Source: a virus
DNA length: 49,168 nt
Virus record (IMG/VR): IMGVR_UViG_3300025137_000064
Location: 1 to 49,168 of that record
Direction: 5' to 3' (one strand)
In this document: positions 26,543 to 35,387 of the stretch, piece after piece
How positions within the stretch are numbered: the first letter of the stretch is position 1
Layout: every line of letters begins with the position of its first letter
Notes under the pieces: generated by a model
Database searches by the model: none
The model's input: the letters and a program-made list of their open reading frames with translations, nothing else
What the model was told of the DNA's origin: nothing
Made by a program: the position numbers and the translations under genes

Positions 26543-27574
26543 TCATCTTTTGGCTAACATTCCACATTGGTTACCTTCTTCGTCTTCAAACATCTTAACT
26601 TCAACACCAGAGTTACCTAATACTTTAGTTTCACCTGGTAAATATTGAACTCCGTAAGTATTTAAGGTATTAAGTAAAGGCATTCCCATAAGTTTTATTT
26701 GGCTGGCCGCGCCATTAATAAGGTTATTAACATGAGGACATTTATGATTATACTTTTTAGGTAAGGTATTGAGATGTTTCTTATTTAAACCTACTCTATT
26801 AATGTTCTTACCTACTCTCATATGAGGGTTAAGAAGGTCTTCTCCTTGATAATACTCAAAGAATGTCTTAAAGTTTTCCATATAGATCTTATCATATGAT
26901 TTAGCAATTAGATCAATAAGATTCTCAATTACTTTAGTATTACGTAAGACTTTAAATGCTAAATTTTCAATACTAAACTCCCCTTCTCTTTCAAGACCTC
27001 TTTTTCTCATCTTAGAGATCTTTCCTTTTAACTTCTTAGCAACATCATTAAGCTCTCTAGCTTCTTTACCTTTTACTTCACTTAACTTCTCTTCTAGTAT
27101 TTGAGTATCTTTTACAAAAGCATTAGCTTTCTTATAAACATCTTTTAAGTCGACAGAAGGAGGATCATATGAAGGTTTAGTTAACCAGCTATCATCCTGA
27201 ATAGAATATAAACCAGATGCAGTATGTGGTTCGTCTTTATCCTGTACATACATCTCTACATCATGCCCTTTAAAGTTTATATTATGTCTTTGATTCCATA
27301 TAAACCTCTTACCATCTAATGCATCTTTAACTAGATCTTCATCTTCATTAATATCTTTATAATCAATAAGAACATGTACATCTAAGTCAGAAAAGTCATT
27401 GTAGTTGTAGTTACTATTGCTTCCTGTTAAAGTAACATCATGAATCTTTACATTGTCTAATTCCAACTCGTTTATAAAATCTGAAGTGATAGCTAGTAAT
27501 TTTTGCCTTATTTCAGGATCAAAGCTATCATCAGACCAAAACTTTTCATTTAGAGTTTTGTTATAGATCTTCAC
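26543..27574 (-). CDS. Nucleotidyltransferase-fold (pol-beta superfamily) protein, 343 aa
   Basis: LTGSNSNYNYNDFSDLDVHV (residues 49-68) is the hallmark G-S-x10-DxD motif (Asp63, Asp65), and HDVEMYVQD about 40 residues on may give the third acid. The rest is a basic helical domain (about 135-240) and an unknown C-terminal region. Such folds AMPylate, uridylylate or act as toxins, but the substrate is unknown. Its late GTG-start promoter and adjacency to the neck gene suggest a virion or assembly role. The N-terminus contains L-N-E. Confidence 0.68.
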   Translation of the reverse strand: MKIYNKTLNEKFWSDDSFDPEIRQKLLAITSDFINELELDNVKIHDVTLTGSNSNYNYNDFSDLDVHVLIDYKDINEDEDLVKDALDGKRFIWNQRHNINFKGHDVEMYVQDKDEPHTASGLYSIQDDSWLTKPSYDPPSVDLKDVYKKANAFVKDTQILEEKLSEVKGKEARELNDVAKKLKGKISKMRKRGLEREGEFSIENLAFKVLRNTKVIENLIDLIAKSYDKIYMENFKTFFEYYQGEDLLNPHMRVGKNINRVGLNKKHLNTLPKKYNHKCPHVNNLINGAASQIKLMGMPLLNTLNTYGVQYLPGETKVLGNSGVEVKMFEDEEGNQCGMLAKR

Positions 27575-27579
27575 ATTTA

Positions 27580-27585
27580 TATTTA
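27580..27585 (-). promoter_or_regulatory. Class B promoter of nucleotidyltransferase-fold gene
   Basis: AATAAATA, 5 nt before the GTG, immediately after the terminator T-run. Confidence 0.68.
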
Positions 27586-27587
27586 TT

Positions 27588-27619
27588 AAAAAAGCCCGAA
27601 GAGGTCTACTCTACGGGCT
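27588..27619 (-). terminator. Intrinsic terminator of 27647-28627 gene
   Basis: On the minus strand AGCCCG-T-AGAG, a 5-nt loop and CTCT-T-CGGGCT, followed by TTTTTT. It separates two late transcription units, each with its own promoter. Confidence 0.85.
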
Positions 27620-27646
27620 CTTTTAATTTAATTATTGAGCTTTTTT

Positions 27647-28627
27647 TTATTCGAATGCACTTTGGCCGGACTTAAGATCACCAACCTTGTTACTTCCGCC
27701 AGTTCCCATATTTACATTGTGATGAAGCTCAGAACCAGGATCAACTGTTCCAGAAGCTGTTTTGCTTTTAGCAGCTCCTCTTGGCTTTAAGTTACCCACT
27801 TTGTTCTTTCCACCTGTTCCCATATTAACTGTATGATGAAGTTCAGAACCAGGATCAACTGCTTCTTCATCCTCTTCATAAGATACAGGCGCTTCAAAAT
27901 CCTCATCAGGCTCATCATCGCCTCCCATAGCTGCCATTAATACTTCATGAAGCTTTTCGGCTACATCTTTTGGAATGGTAACAGTAAGATCGCCTCCGTC
28001 TCCACCATCGTCTTCATCTACGTCGATTCCAAGGGCTTCAATTTCAGACATATCTTCGGCATCTTCAAATTCACCGAAGTTTTCATTAACCATTACTTTA
28101 TTATAAAGTTTATCAAATACAGAAGGTTTGCTCATAAAATTATTTAGGCTGTCGCGTGCAATTTTCTCGTGTTCTCCTAAAATTTCTTCATCTTCTTCAT
28201 GGGTCTTCTTCTTTTTCTTATCTTTTGCAGCTTTTTTCATGGACTCCTTCTTATCACCATCACCATCAATATCTATGTAATCAGGCTTTTCTTCATCTTC
28301 TTCATCCTCTTCAGGACCCACATTACCTGTATAAGCTACTTGCCCGTAAGTTGGTCCAGTTGGCTTAGGACCTTGACAATCAACTGGATCGTTTCCGTCT
28401 CCATATGAATATCCCTTTATATTATAGATGTTATCTTTTTTATCTTTATCAGACATGTTTTCTAGATCAACAAGAGGCTTTCGAAATCCTCCTTCTTCTT
28501 CAGGTCCCCCCTTTACTAGAGGAGCTTCTCCTGTAGTTCCTGCAGGAACATCTTCGTTAACTACTACTTGTTTGAAGACATCTCTATATGCTTCACCTAA
28601 TGACATAAAGTCTTTTCCTTTTGACAT
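27647..28627 (-). CDS. Acidic late (head/scaffold-like) protein with tandem repeat, 326 aa
   Basis: MSKGKDFMSLGEAYRDVFKQ then long acidic and Lys-rich low-complexity stretches (EEDEEDEEKPDYIDIDGDGD). A 25-residue repeat, VDPGSELHHTVNMGTGG and its copy VDPGSELHHNVNMGTGG, lies near the C-terminus. Composition and size resemble T4-like internal or core proteins, but homology is not shown. The N-terminal S-L-G-E-A-Y may be a targeting/cleavage site. An internal TAAATA and ATG at 28135 could give a shorter product starting MSKPSVFDKL. Confidence 0.6.
   Translation of the reverse strand: MSKGKDFMSLGEAYRDVFKQVVVNEDVPAGTTGEAPLVKGGPEEEGGFRKPLVDLENMSDKDKKDNIYNIKGYSYGDGNDPVDCQGPKPTGPTYGQVAYTGNVGPEEDEEDEEKPDYIDIDGDGDKKESMKKAAKDKKKKKTHEEDEEILGEHEKIARDSLNNFMSKPSVFDKLYNKVMVNENFGEFEDAEDMSEIEALGIDVDEDDGGDGGDLTVTIPKDVAEKLHEVLMAAMGGDDEPDEDFEAPVSYEEDEEAVDPGSELHHTVNMGTGGKNKVGNLKPRGAAKSKTASGTVDPGSELHHNVNMGTGGSNKVGDLKSGQSAFE
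28141..28146 (-). promoter_or_regulatory. Internal class B promoter candidate
   Basis: CTAAATA inside the coding region, 5 nt before an in-frame ATG; same spacing as true late promoters. Confidence 0.45.
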
Positions 28628-28632
28628 GTAAT

Positions 28633-28638
28633 TATTTA
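28633..28638 (-). promoter_or_regulatory. Class B promoter of 27647-28627 gene
   Basis: ATAAATA, 5-nt gap. Divergent from the terminase promoter, 10 nt between cores. Confidence 0.68.
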
Positions 28639-28648
28639 TGCTCCTTAC

Positions 28649-28654
28649 TAAATA
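28649..28654 (+). promoter_or_regulatory. Class B promoter of terminase gene
   Basis: CTAAATA, 5 nt before the GTG at 28660; fixes the start codon. Confidence 0.68.
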
Positions 28655-28659
28655 TTTCT

Positions 28660-30402
28660 GTGGCTAGACAAGATAATATGTTTTATATGGGTAATAAAAA
28701 TTTACCCAACGTTAACTGGAAGGGTGAATATACTAAGGATCAGGTAAAGAATCTTAAAAAAGCAAGCAGTAATATACTATACTTCGCTGAAAACTTCTTC
28801 CATATTATTAACTTAGATAGAGGTAAAGAGAAGATTAATCTTTATAAAGCTCAAAAGAGGGCATTGAGAAAGATGAGAGATAATCGCTTTTTCTGTTTAT
28901 TGGCTTCAAGACAGATAGGAAAGTCTACTATGATGACAATCTATATTCTATGGCAAGCATGCTTTAGTAACGATCAACGTATACTTTTAGTAGCAAACAA
29001 AGAGGCTACCGCTATTGAGATATTTCAGAGAGTTAGAATGGCATACGAAGAGCTACCTAACTGGTTAAAGCCTCCTGTAAAGGAATATGCTAAGACGTCT
29101 ATGACCTTAGAAAATGGTAGTCGTATAGGTATAACAACTACTACTGGTACAGCTGCTCGTGGTCAATCTGTTAACTGTTTAGTTATTGATGAGATGGCAT
29201 TCATTGAACCACATTTAGTAGAAGAGTTTTGGAAGTCGGTATTTCCTATTATTACCTCTTCTAAAAAATCTAAAGTATTTGTTTGTTCTACTTCTAATGG
29301 AAGTGCTAATTTATTCTATAAACTTTATACTGGTGCCGTGGAGGGTCATAACGGATGGGCTCATGATAAAATAAAATGGGATGAAGTACCTGGAAGGGAT
29401 AAAGAATGGGCTCAAGCTACTAAAACTGCTATTGGTTCAGCAGAAGCATGGTTACAAGAATTTGAATGTGAGTTTATTCACTCTGGGGAATCTTCTCTTG
29501 ATGATGATCTATTTGAGGAAATGATGTCAAAGGTAACTGAACCTAAAATTATATTAGATGAAGGTCATTATAAGATTTGGGAAGAGCCAGATGAAAGTAA
29601 AGTATACGTTGCAGGGGTAGATATATCTGAAGGTGTAGGTGTTGATTCATCTGTTATTCAGATTTTAGATATAACTGATATTAAAGATATTAAGCAAGTA
29701 GCCATCTATAGAAACAATCAGATACCCCCTTTAGAGTTTACTAATAGATTATACAAGATTTTACGTAACTGGGGGTCTCCCTTGGCTCTCATAGAGAGAA
29801 ACAATTGTGGCGCCCAGGTCGTGGATAGGTTATCAGAAGATTTAGGCTATGATAAAATAGTATCATATGGTAATAAAAATGCTCATCGTAGAAATGTAAT
29901 GAGGGGAATGATAGCCCATACTAATTCTAAATATAAAGGCGTTCTTAATATGAGATACTTTATGAATGAAATAAGAGTAGTTACTATAAGAGAGGAAGAC
30001 ACAGTAACTGAACTAAGAAACTTTGTAAGGTATCCTAATGGTACATGGAAAGCTAGAGCAGGTTTTCATGATGATAGGGTCATGGCTATGCTTTATGGGT
30101 TGTTTATTCTAGAGAAAGAGATCACTGAAAGGTTTTTTGATATAGTAGAAGTAGATGATATGGGCAAACCTTCTGTTATCGAGCCTATGGACTTCGGTAT
30201 TCAGTATTTTGAAGATCCTACCTCTATCTATCTAGATGAAGAGATTACTGGCATAGGATCTAATAATGTATCCGCTGTAGTGTTTGGCATGGGTGGTGAT
30301 GAAGGGTCAGACGATATGGATGATTTAAGATCTGCAGGATTTACTTTCTTAGGTGAAAATCCACAAGATAATTGGCAAGCGGGTATACCTAGGCAGCTAT
30401 AA
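28660..30402 (+). CDS. gp17: Large terminase subunit gp17, 580 aa
   Basis: N-terminal ATPase: Walker A SRQIGKSTM (residues 83-91) in the T4 gp17 form, Walker B CLVIDEMAF with Asp177-Glu178, then the coupling motif CSTSNGSANLFY. C-terminal RNase H-like nuclease: VAGVDISEGVGVDSS, IERNNCGAQV and HDDRVMAML supply the three acids. It packages DNA at the portal and cuts headfuls. T4 gp17 is 610 aa. The GTG was chosen over an ATG 39 nt upstream because of the late-promoter spacing. Confidence 0.94.
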   Translation: MARQDNMFYMGNKNLPNVNWKGEYTKDQVKNLKKASSNILYFAENFFHIINLDRGKEKINLYKAQKRALRKMRDNRFFCLLASRQIGKSTMMTIYILWQACFSNDQRILLVANKEATAIEIFQRVRMAYEELPNWLKPPVKEYAKTSMTLENGSRIGITTTTGTAARGQSVNCLVIDEMAFIEPHLVEEFWKSVFPIITSSKKSKVFVCSTSNGSANLFYKLYTGAVEGHNGWAHDKIKWDEVPGRDKEWAQATKTAIGSAEAWLQEFECEFIHSGESSLDDDLFEEMMSKVTEPKIILDEGHYKIWEEPDESKVYVAGVDISEGVGVDSSVIQILDITDIKDIKQVAIYRNNQIPPLEFTNRLYKILRNWGSPLALIERNNCGAQVVDRLSEDLGYDKIVSYGNKNAHRRNVMRGMIAHTNSKYKGVLNMRYFMNEIRVVTIREEDTVTELRNFVRYPNGTWKARAGFHDDRVMAMLYGLFILEKEITERFFDIVEVDDMGKPSVIEPMDFGIQYFEDPTSIYLDEEITGIGSNNVSAVVFGMGGDEGSDDMDDLRSAGFTFLGENPQDNWQAGIPRQL

Positions 30403-30405
30403 ATA
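30400..30405 (+). promoter_or_regulatory. Class B promoter of 30411 tube-like gene
   Basis: ATAAATA overlapping the terminase TAA stop; 5-nt gap. Confidence 0.65.
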
Positions 30406-30410
30406 TATAC

Positions 30411-30992
30411 ATGGCAAGGAATACTATGCAGCAGTCGATGCTGAACAAATCTAGAGCTGATAAGTTTTTATTAGTTTTTGATGTACCACCGATTTTAAAG
30501 GAATTTAGTAAAAAGTTTAATCAAACTAATGACAGTTTAATTCCTGAATCAGTTCAATTTTCAATATTTGGTGCTGCAGTACCTGAAGTTAACGTACCTG
30601 CAGTAGAGAATAGGTATGCAGGTAATACTTTATATTTATCTTCTCATTCAAAAAACCCTTATCCTCCAGTAACTATAGGATTTAAGATAGATAATGAGTA
30701 TAAAAATTACTACGCGATATACTCTTGGCTTAATTTACTACATGATCAATACGATGGAAGGTATAATGCTCGTGAAATAAATGAAAATAATCCAGATTTT
30801 CAGGATTACCAAACAGATTTAACCATTTTTGGTAAAGATGAGTTCAATAATAATCGTATCAAATTCACTTATACAAAAGCATTTCCCACAACAGTTGACG
30901 CAATAAACTACAGTTACACAGATGCTGATGAAATTACCTCAGGGTTCACATTTGTTTACTCACAATTACACACAGAAGTTATCAGTTTTTGA
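30411..30992 (+). CDS. Tail-tube-fold structural protein, 193 aa
   Basis: FLLVFDVPPILKEF, VPAVENRYAGNTLYLSSHSK and the C-terminal FTYTKAFPTTVDAINYSYTD then FTFVYSQLHTEVISF follow the strand order of tube/gp19-like proteins (central helix, C-terminal beta hairpin). It differs from the clear gp19 at 33378. It may be a tube initiator or terminator (gp54- or gp3-like). It is inserted between gp17 and gp18, where T4 has no gene. Ends in TGA. Confidence 0.6.
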   Translation: MARNTMQQSMLNKSRADKFLLVFDVPPILKEFSKKFNQTNDSLIPESVQFSIFGAAVPEVNVPAVENRYAGNTLYLSSHSKNPYPPVTIGFKIDNEYKNYYAIYSWLNLLHDQYDGRYNAREINENNPDFQDYQTDLTIFGKDEFNNNRIKFTYTKAFPTTVDAINYSYTDADEITSGFTFVYSQLHTEVISF

Positions 30993-31013
30993 AATTATTA
31001 ACCTGAATTAGGA

Positions 31014-31019
31014 TAAATA
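31014..31019 (+). promoter_or_regulatory. Class B promoter of sheath gene
   Basis: ATAAATA, 5-nt gap. Confidence 0.68.
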
Positions 31020-31024
31020 ATTTT

Positions 31025-33352
31025 ATGGCACAGCGTACTATTAACTCACCTGGAGTAGAAATAAGAGAATCTGATCTTTCCTTTACAACACCTGCAGCTG
31101 CCGGAACTAGCGTTTATGTTACTGGTTTCGCTCAACAGGGTCCCATTGATGAAGTCTTACTTATATCCACTAAGCAAGAATTAGTTCAAATATATGGTCC
31201 TCCTACAACTGCAGCAGAAAAATATTTTCATTATACTATATCCGAACTACTTAATTCACCTGCTACTGTTTACACTGGTAGACTGCCATATGGTACAGGT
31301 ACAGGAGATGGATTTGGATCTAAGTATTCTGCTTTAGCCTATTCAGTATCTGCGTTGGATACTAATGGAAAAGCATTATCTTCTCTATCTCACTCTGGCT
31401 CAGCTCTTTACGTTGTAGGGCCCCCAGTACACTTCCAACTAACTGAAGCTGAATATTTAGGAATAGTAGATGGTTCAAGTATTACTTGGACAACCAATGC
31501 TACTTCTCCTATTAATAGTGTAACTAATATCGGTAATGCAGGTATTGTTGTTCTTAATAAAACTCAACTAGCTAATAACCAAAGCTTAGAAGGTACTTAT
31601 GTAGGTGTTCTAGATAATACTCAAAACCCTGCTACTAATTTCTTAGCAGTTTCAGGTATAAAATCATTACCTGATGCCCGGACTAGCACGATACCAGCAG
31701 AATATCTCGACGTGCCATTAAACACTATAACATTTGACTTAACCTCTTCTGCAACAGATGGCGCAGGTCAAAGTGTATCAAGAGTAATGGAAAATCTTAC
31801 TGATTATGACTTAGATGCTAGGTCGTTTGATGATTATTTACAATTTGGTGTGTTTAAATTACGTAAGTCTGTTTATGCGAATGAAGCTACTAAACTTGAC
31901 TACGTCTTAACTGATGTTATTGCTGGTTCTATTAATGCTCATAGAACTGAACTTAATCCTAATGGTGGAACTGATAGATCGATATTCTTAGAAAATGTTT
32001 CCGAAAAATCACAAAACGTTAAAGTTTTAGTTAACGATAATGTATCGAGAAGATTAACAGGTGAAACAGGTCTTAACGCACAAGGAAGCGCGCAATTAAA
32101 AGTGAAAACTACAGGCGGTTTAAGAAACGCTACTTCAGCTAATACCGGCTTAACTGGAGTTGGTGGCTATGGCGGGAACGGTAGAATCTTCAAATCGGTC
32201 GCGACATACCCATCTACTGCTGATCTTGCACCATTAGGTCAATTTACTAATCAGAAAGTAACGACTAAACTTTTAGGTAATATTCCAAATAAGCTTGAAA
32301 GATCGCTTGATAATATCAAAAACGATGAAGTATATAACATTGATATAGTAACTGAAGCAGGTTTAGGTACTATTCATGCAATATCACAAGCAGATGGTAA
32401 TGATTATTATGATGATGTTTCTTATAGCACAGCAATTAGCGGTGCAGTAAATGGATTAAGAACTTCAAACGATGTATCATTCCCAGCATCAGTTACATTA
32501 AGAAATAACTACTCTACAATCTTTAATAAGTTTGAGAAGTTTGTAAAGCCTCCATACGAAGGTGGTGATAGAGGTGATTGCATCTTTGTAGCAGATCCTA
32601 TTAGACAGATTGTTATTAAAGGTGAGAATACTAAGCCATTAGCTGATAAGACAAAGAATTTCCAAACAGAAATTTATTGGCCAATAAGACATCAGTTTGA
32701 GAATGAAAATACTTCTTATGCTACAACTTATGGTAACTGGATGGCAATCAATGATAGTTATAGTGGTAAGCAGTGCTGGGTACCATCTTCTGCATATGCT
32801 GCAGCTGCTATGGCAAGAACAGACGCAGTAGCATTTCCATGGTTTGCACCAGCAGGCTTTACTAGAGGATTAGTTTCCTTTGCTAATGATATTGCAGTTA
32901 ATCCTAATCAAAAGCAGCGTGATGAACTTTACAAAGCTAACATTAACCCAATAGCTCAATTCCCTGGATCGGGTATTGTAATATTCGGTCAGAAGACTTT
33001 ACAGAAGAAGCCAAGCGCATTCGATAGAATTAACGTTAGAAGATTGTTCTTATCATTAGAAAGACCTACTAAGCAGTTGGCTCGTCAGTTTGTATTTGAG
33101 CAGAACTCTGAGTTTACTAGAACTAGATTAGTAAATGCTTTAACACCTCTGTTTGAAAGAGCGAAGAACAATGAAGGATTATTTGATTACTTGATTGTTT
33201 GTGACGAAAGAAACAATACTCCAAACGTTATCGATGCTAATGAGCTTGTGGTAGATATTTACCTTAAGCCAACGAGAACAGCAGAGTTTATCTTAGTTAA
33301 CTTCTACGCTACAAGAACAGATGCCAATTTCCAAGAGTTAGTTGGCGGTTAA
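31025..33352 (+). CDS. gp18: Tail sheath protein gp18, 775 aa
   Basis: The N-terminus (RTINSPGVEIRESDLSFTTP, with GTSVYVTGFAQQGP after it) and the strongly conserved C-terminal half (INVRRLFLSLERPTKQLARQ, FVFEQNSEFTRTRL, DANELVVDIYLKPTRTAEFI) are diagnostic of contractile sheath proteins. It is longer than T4 gp18 (659 aa), with the extra length in the variable middle. It forms the contractile outer tail around gp19. Confidence 0.93.
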   Translation: MAQRTINSPGVEIRESDLSFTTPAAAGTSVYVTGFAQQGPIDEVLLISTKQELVQIYGPPTTAAEKYFHYTISELLNSPATVYTGRLPYGTGTGDGFGSKYSALAYSVSALDTNGKALSSLSHSGSALYVVGPPVHFQLTEAEYLGIVDGSSITWTTNATSPINSVTNIGNAGIVVLNKTQLANNQSLEGTYVGVLDNTQNPATNFLAVSGIKSLPDARTSTIPAEYLDVPLNTITFDLTSSATDGAGQSVSRVMENLTDYDLDARSFDDYLQFGVFKLRKSVYANEATKLDYVLTDVIAGSINAHRTELNPNGGTDRSIFLENVSEKSQNVKVLVNDNVSRRLTGETGLNAQGSAQLKVKTTGGLRNATSANTGLTGVGGYGGNGRIFKSVATYPSTADLAPLGQFTNQKVTTKLLGNIPNKLERSLDNIKNDEVYNIDIVTEAGLGTIHAISQADGNDYYDDVSYSTAISGAVNGLRTSNDVSFPASVTLRNNYSTIFNKFEKFVKPPYEGGDRGDCIFVADPIRQIVIKGENTKPLADKTKNFQTEIYWPIRHQFENENTSYATTYGNWMAINDSYSGKQCWVPSSAYAAAAMARTDAVAFPWFAPAGFTRGLVSFANDIAVNPNQKQRDELYKANINPIAQFPGSGIVIFGQKTLQKKPSAFDRINVRRLFLSLERPTKQLARQFVFEQNSEFTRTRLVNALTPLFERAKNNEGLFDYLIVCDERNNTPNVIDANELVVDIYLKPTRTAEFILVNFYATRTDANFQELVGG

Positions 33353-33366
33353 ACAATAAGAACTAT

Positions 33367-33372
33367 TAAATA
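33367..33372 (+). promoter_or_regulatory. Class B promoter of tube gene gp19
   Basis: TTAAATA, 5-nt gap. Confidence 0.68.
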
Positions 33373-33377
33373 TTATT

Positions 33378-33920
33378 ATGGCAACAACAATTCAAAACTT
33401 CTTTACTAAAGCAGCCGAAAATCAATTTTCAAGAGATTTTCTATTTAGAGTTAGAAACATTACATTAGCAGGTGGAGTTACATTTGTTGGTGATAACGAT
33501 CTAGTTTATGCAAAGACAGCACAGTTGCCGGGACGAAACATTGATAGCAAGGTAGTTAACTATTTTGGACAAGAGTTTCAGGTGCCTGGTAGATCTACTT
33601 ACCCTGAAGCGGGTGGCTATACGATTAGTTTTTATCACGATGAAGATTGTACGTTAAGAACTAAATTTGAAGCTGCTTCTAGAATTGTTTTTAATAACGA
33701 AACATCAATTGGTCAATATGGTATGCCCGGTGAAGAGTCAATAATTAACTTAGTACAAGTTGATAAACAACTTAACGATGTTAGAAATATTGAACTTGTA
33801 GGTGCTTCTCTTAGAAATGTAGGAGCCGTAAGTTATGATATTGCTGATGGTTCAGGTGATGTATTAAGCTTTGATGTAACCTTTGCATTTCACTTCTATA
33901 GAGACTTTGCCCTTTCTTAA
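33378..33920 (+). CDS. gp19: Tail tube protein gp19, 180 aa
   Basis: FFTKAAENQFSRDFLFRVRN, TAQLPGRNIDSKVVNYFGQE and FQVPGRSTYPEAGGYTISFY match the T4 gp19 family (163 aa), ending in the beta hairpin DVTFAFHFYRDF. It stacks as rings inside the sheath. Directly follows gp18, as in T4. Confidence 0.93.
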   Translation: MATTIQNFFTKAAENQFSRDFLFRVRNITLAGGVTFVGDNDLVYAKTAQLPGRNIDSKVVNYFGQEFQVPGRSTYPEAGGYTISFYHDEDCTLRTKFEAASRIVFNNETSIGQYGMPGEESIINLVQVDKQLNDVRNIELVGASLRNVGAVSYDIADGSGDVLSFDVTFAFHFYRDFALS

Positions 33921-33933
33921 CTACACTCGCGAT

Positions 33934-33939
33934 TAAATA
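33934..33939 (+). promoter_or_regulatory. Class B promoter of 33946 gene
   Basis: TTAAATA, 6-nt gap. Confidence 0.65.
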
Positions 33940-33945
33940 TTATTA

Positions 33946-34593
33946 ATGGCGTTTGAGCAGCAAGATTTTCTCGATAGGTATAGCTATAGTGAAAGGTTCT
34001 TTCTTTCGCATCCCTTTCTTTGGAAGATAGAATTTCTATATGAGGGTGCGGATTTAATACCTAACATTAATAAGGCTATTACTAAAGCGTATAAGCAAGA
34101 CGCAAACAATTGGAAAGCTTCCACAGAACCAGATTCTTTTACTGAAAACGGTAATATATTAGTAGCCAGAACAGTTAACGTTCCTAACGAAAATTCTCAA
34201 TTTGATCTCGCTGGTCAGCAAAATATGGGAGGGTTCTTACCTGGTTATGCTTTAAACAAAAGAGCAGACTTCTTATCTAAAAACTTGGCTATAAACTTTT
34301 TTGATACTGTTGATGATATTGAACATTTCTTCTTTAGACCCTGGATGATAGCTTTAGGTATAGATGGGTTACTAGAGAGAAATTTATTATGTCCTAAAGT
34401 TGTATTAAGACAATATGACAATAGAATGCGTTTACGTAAAGGATATGAATTCAGTGAAGTCTTTCCTACTAATGTAGAAGGTTATCAGTTATCTTATAAT
34501 GATGAAGAGTTTCAAGAAAAGTCAGTTACTTTTGCATTTAGAGATTATAAGCCTTTACCTATAACTGGAGCAGCTTTACCTTTTGCATTTTAG
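33946..34593 (+). CDS. Second tube-fold protein (baseplate-tube junction candidate), 215 aa
   Basis: FLSHPFLWKIEFLYEGADLI, NILVARTVNVPNENSQFDLA and the C-terminal FPTNVEGYQLSYNDEEFQEK then VTFAFRDYKPLP resemble tube-like proteins. The C-terminal strand pair parallels gp19. By position it could be gp54-like (tube initiation on the baseplate). No direct match is claimed. Confidence 0.55.
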   Translation: MAFEQQDFLDRYSYSERFFLSHPFLWKIEFLYEGADLIPNINKAITKAYKQDANNWKASTEPDSFTENGNILVARTVNVPNENSQFDLAGQQNMGGFLPGYALNKRADFLSKNLAINFFDTVDDIEHFFFRPWMIALGIDGLLERNLLCPKVVLRQYDNRMRLRKGYEFSEVFPTNVEGYQLSYNDEEFQEKSVTFAFRDYKPLPITGAALPFAF

Positions 34594-34607
34594 TAATAAT
34601 TAATAGT

Positions 34608-35375
34608 ATGCAATGTGAGTTTAAACTTCCTAACGGTAAGGAAGTAATTACTAAAGAGTTCTTATTTAAAGACGTTAGACAGTTCTTTTATAAATCTTCA
34701 CTTGAGCATAATTTAAGTAGATTAGAAGATTTTATTATTACCGAAAATCTAAATGCTTTAGAAAAATTTATAACTCTTCTATATCTTAGAGAAAGATGTT
34801 TAAAGAAAACTTTTAATATCAATATAAACGGTACAGATAAAGATGTAAGTATAGATTTAGTAATAAAAAATTTTGATGAGATAATTGATATAAGAGAGGA
34901 AAGGGAGGTAGGTGATCTTAAATTAGTTTTGGACTATCCATCAAAATTTTTAGTTAATACAGATAATATCTTTAGTGTAATTAAAGAAATAAAGATAGGA
35001 GATGATGTTATGGATTTAAGCAATGTATCCAATCAGGAACTTATTGATATAACTAATAATTTACCTACTAATGTTCTTACAGTAATAGATCAGTTTGTAA
35101 AAGATAATAAGCATGCTCTTGAATATACTCTAATTCCTAATAATAATGATTACCAGATTAGTTTTTTAAATGCATCCCCTTTCTACCTTTTACAAAATCT
35201 GTTTAAATGTATAGATGAATATGCTTATAGAGAGTATATCTTTGTCTTGAGTAAGAGAATAAAGGATGTATCGTTTTTACTAAATAGTACGTTCACTGAT
35301 ATTTTAGATTATATGGATCTTTATATGCGCGAAAATGATGATCAAAACGATAAAGTTGCAAATTTAGATAACTAG
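34608..35375 (+). CDS. Baseplate-hub-associated candidate, 255 aa
   Basis: MQCEFKLPNGKEVITKEFLF begins like T4 baseplate-assembly proteins of the gp26/gp51 group, with an N-terminal strand then long helices and an acidic, Asn-rich middle. Next to another such protein (35388-36128) and the tape-measure-like gene. No TAAATA; AATAATTAATAG precedes the ATG. Confidence 0.45.
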   Translation: MQCEFKLPNGKEVITKEFLFKDVRQFFYKSSLEHNLSRLEDFIITENLNALEKFITLLYLRERCLKKTFNININGTDKDVSIDLVIKNFDEIIDIREEREVGDLKLVLDYPSKFLVNTDNIFSVIKEIKIGDDVMDLSNVSNQELIDITNNLPTNVLTVIDQFVKDNKHALEYTLIPNNNDYQISFLNASPFYLLQNLFKCIDEYAYREYIFVLSKRIKDVSFLLNSTFTDILDYMDLYMRENDDQNDKVANLDN

Positions 35376-35376
35376 T

Positions 35377-35382
35377 TAAATA
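35377..35382 (+). promoter_or_regulatory. Class B promoter of 35388 gene
   Basis: TTAAATA just after the preceding stop; 5-nt gap. Confidence 0.65.
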
Positions 35383-35387
35383 ATATC

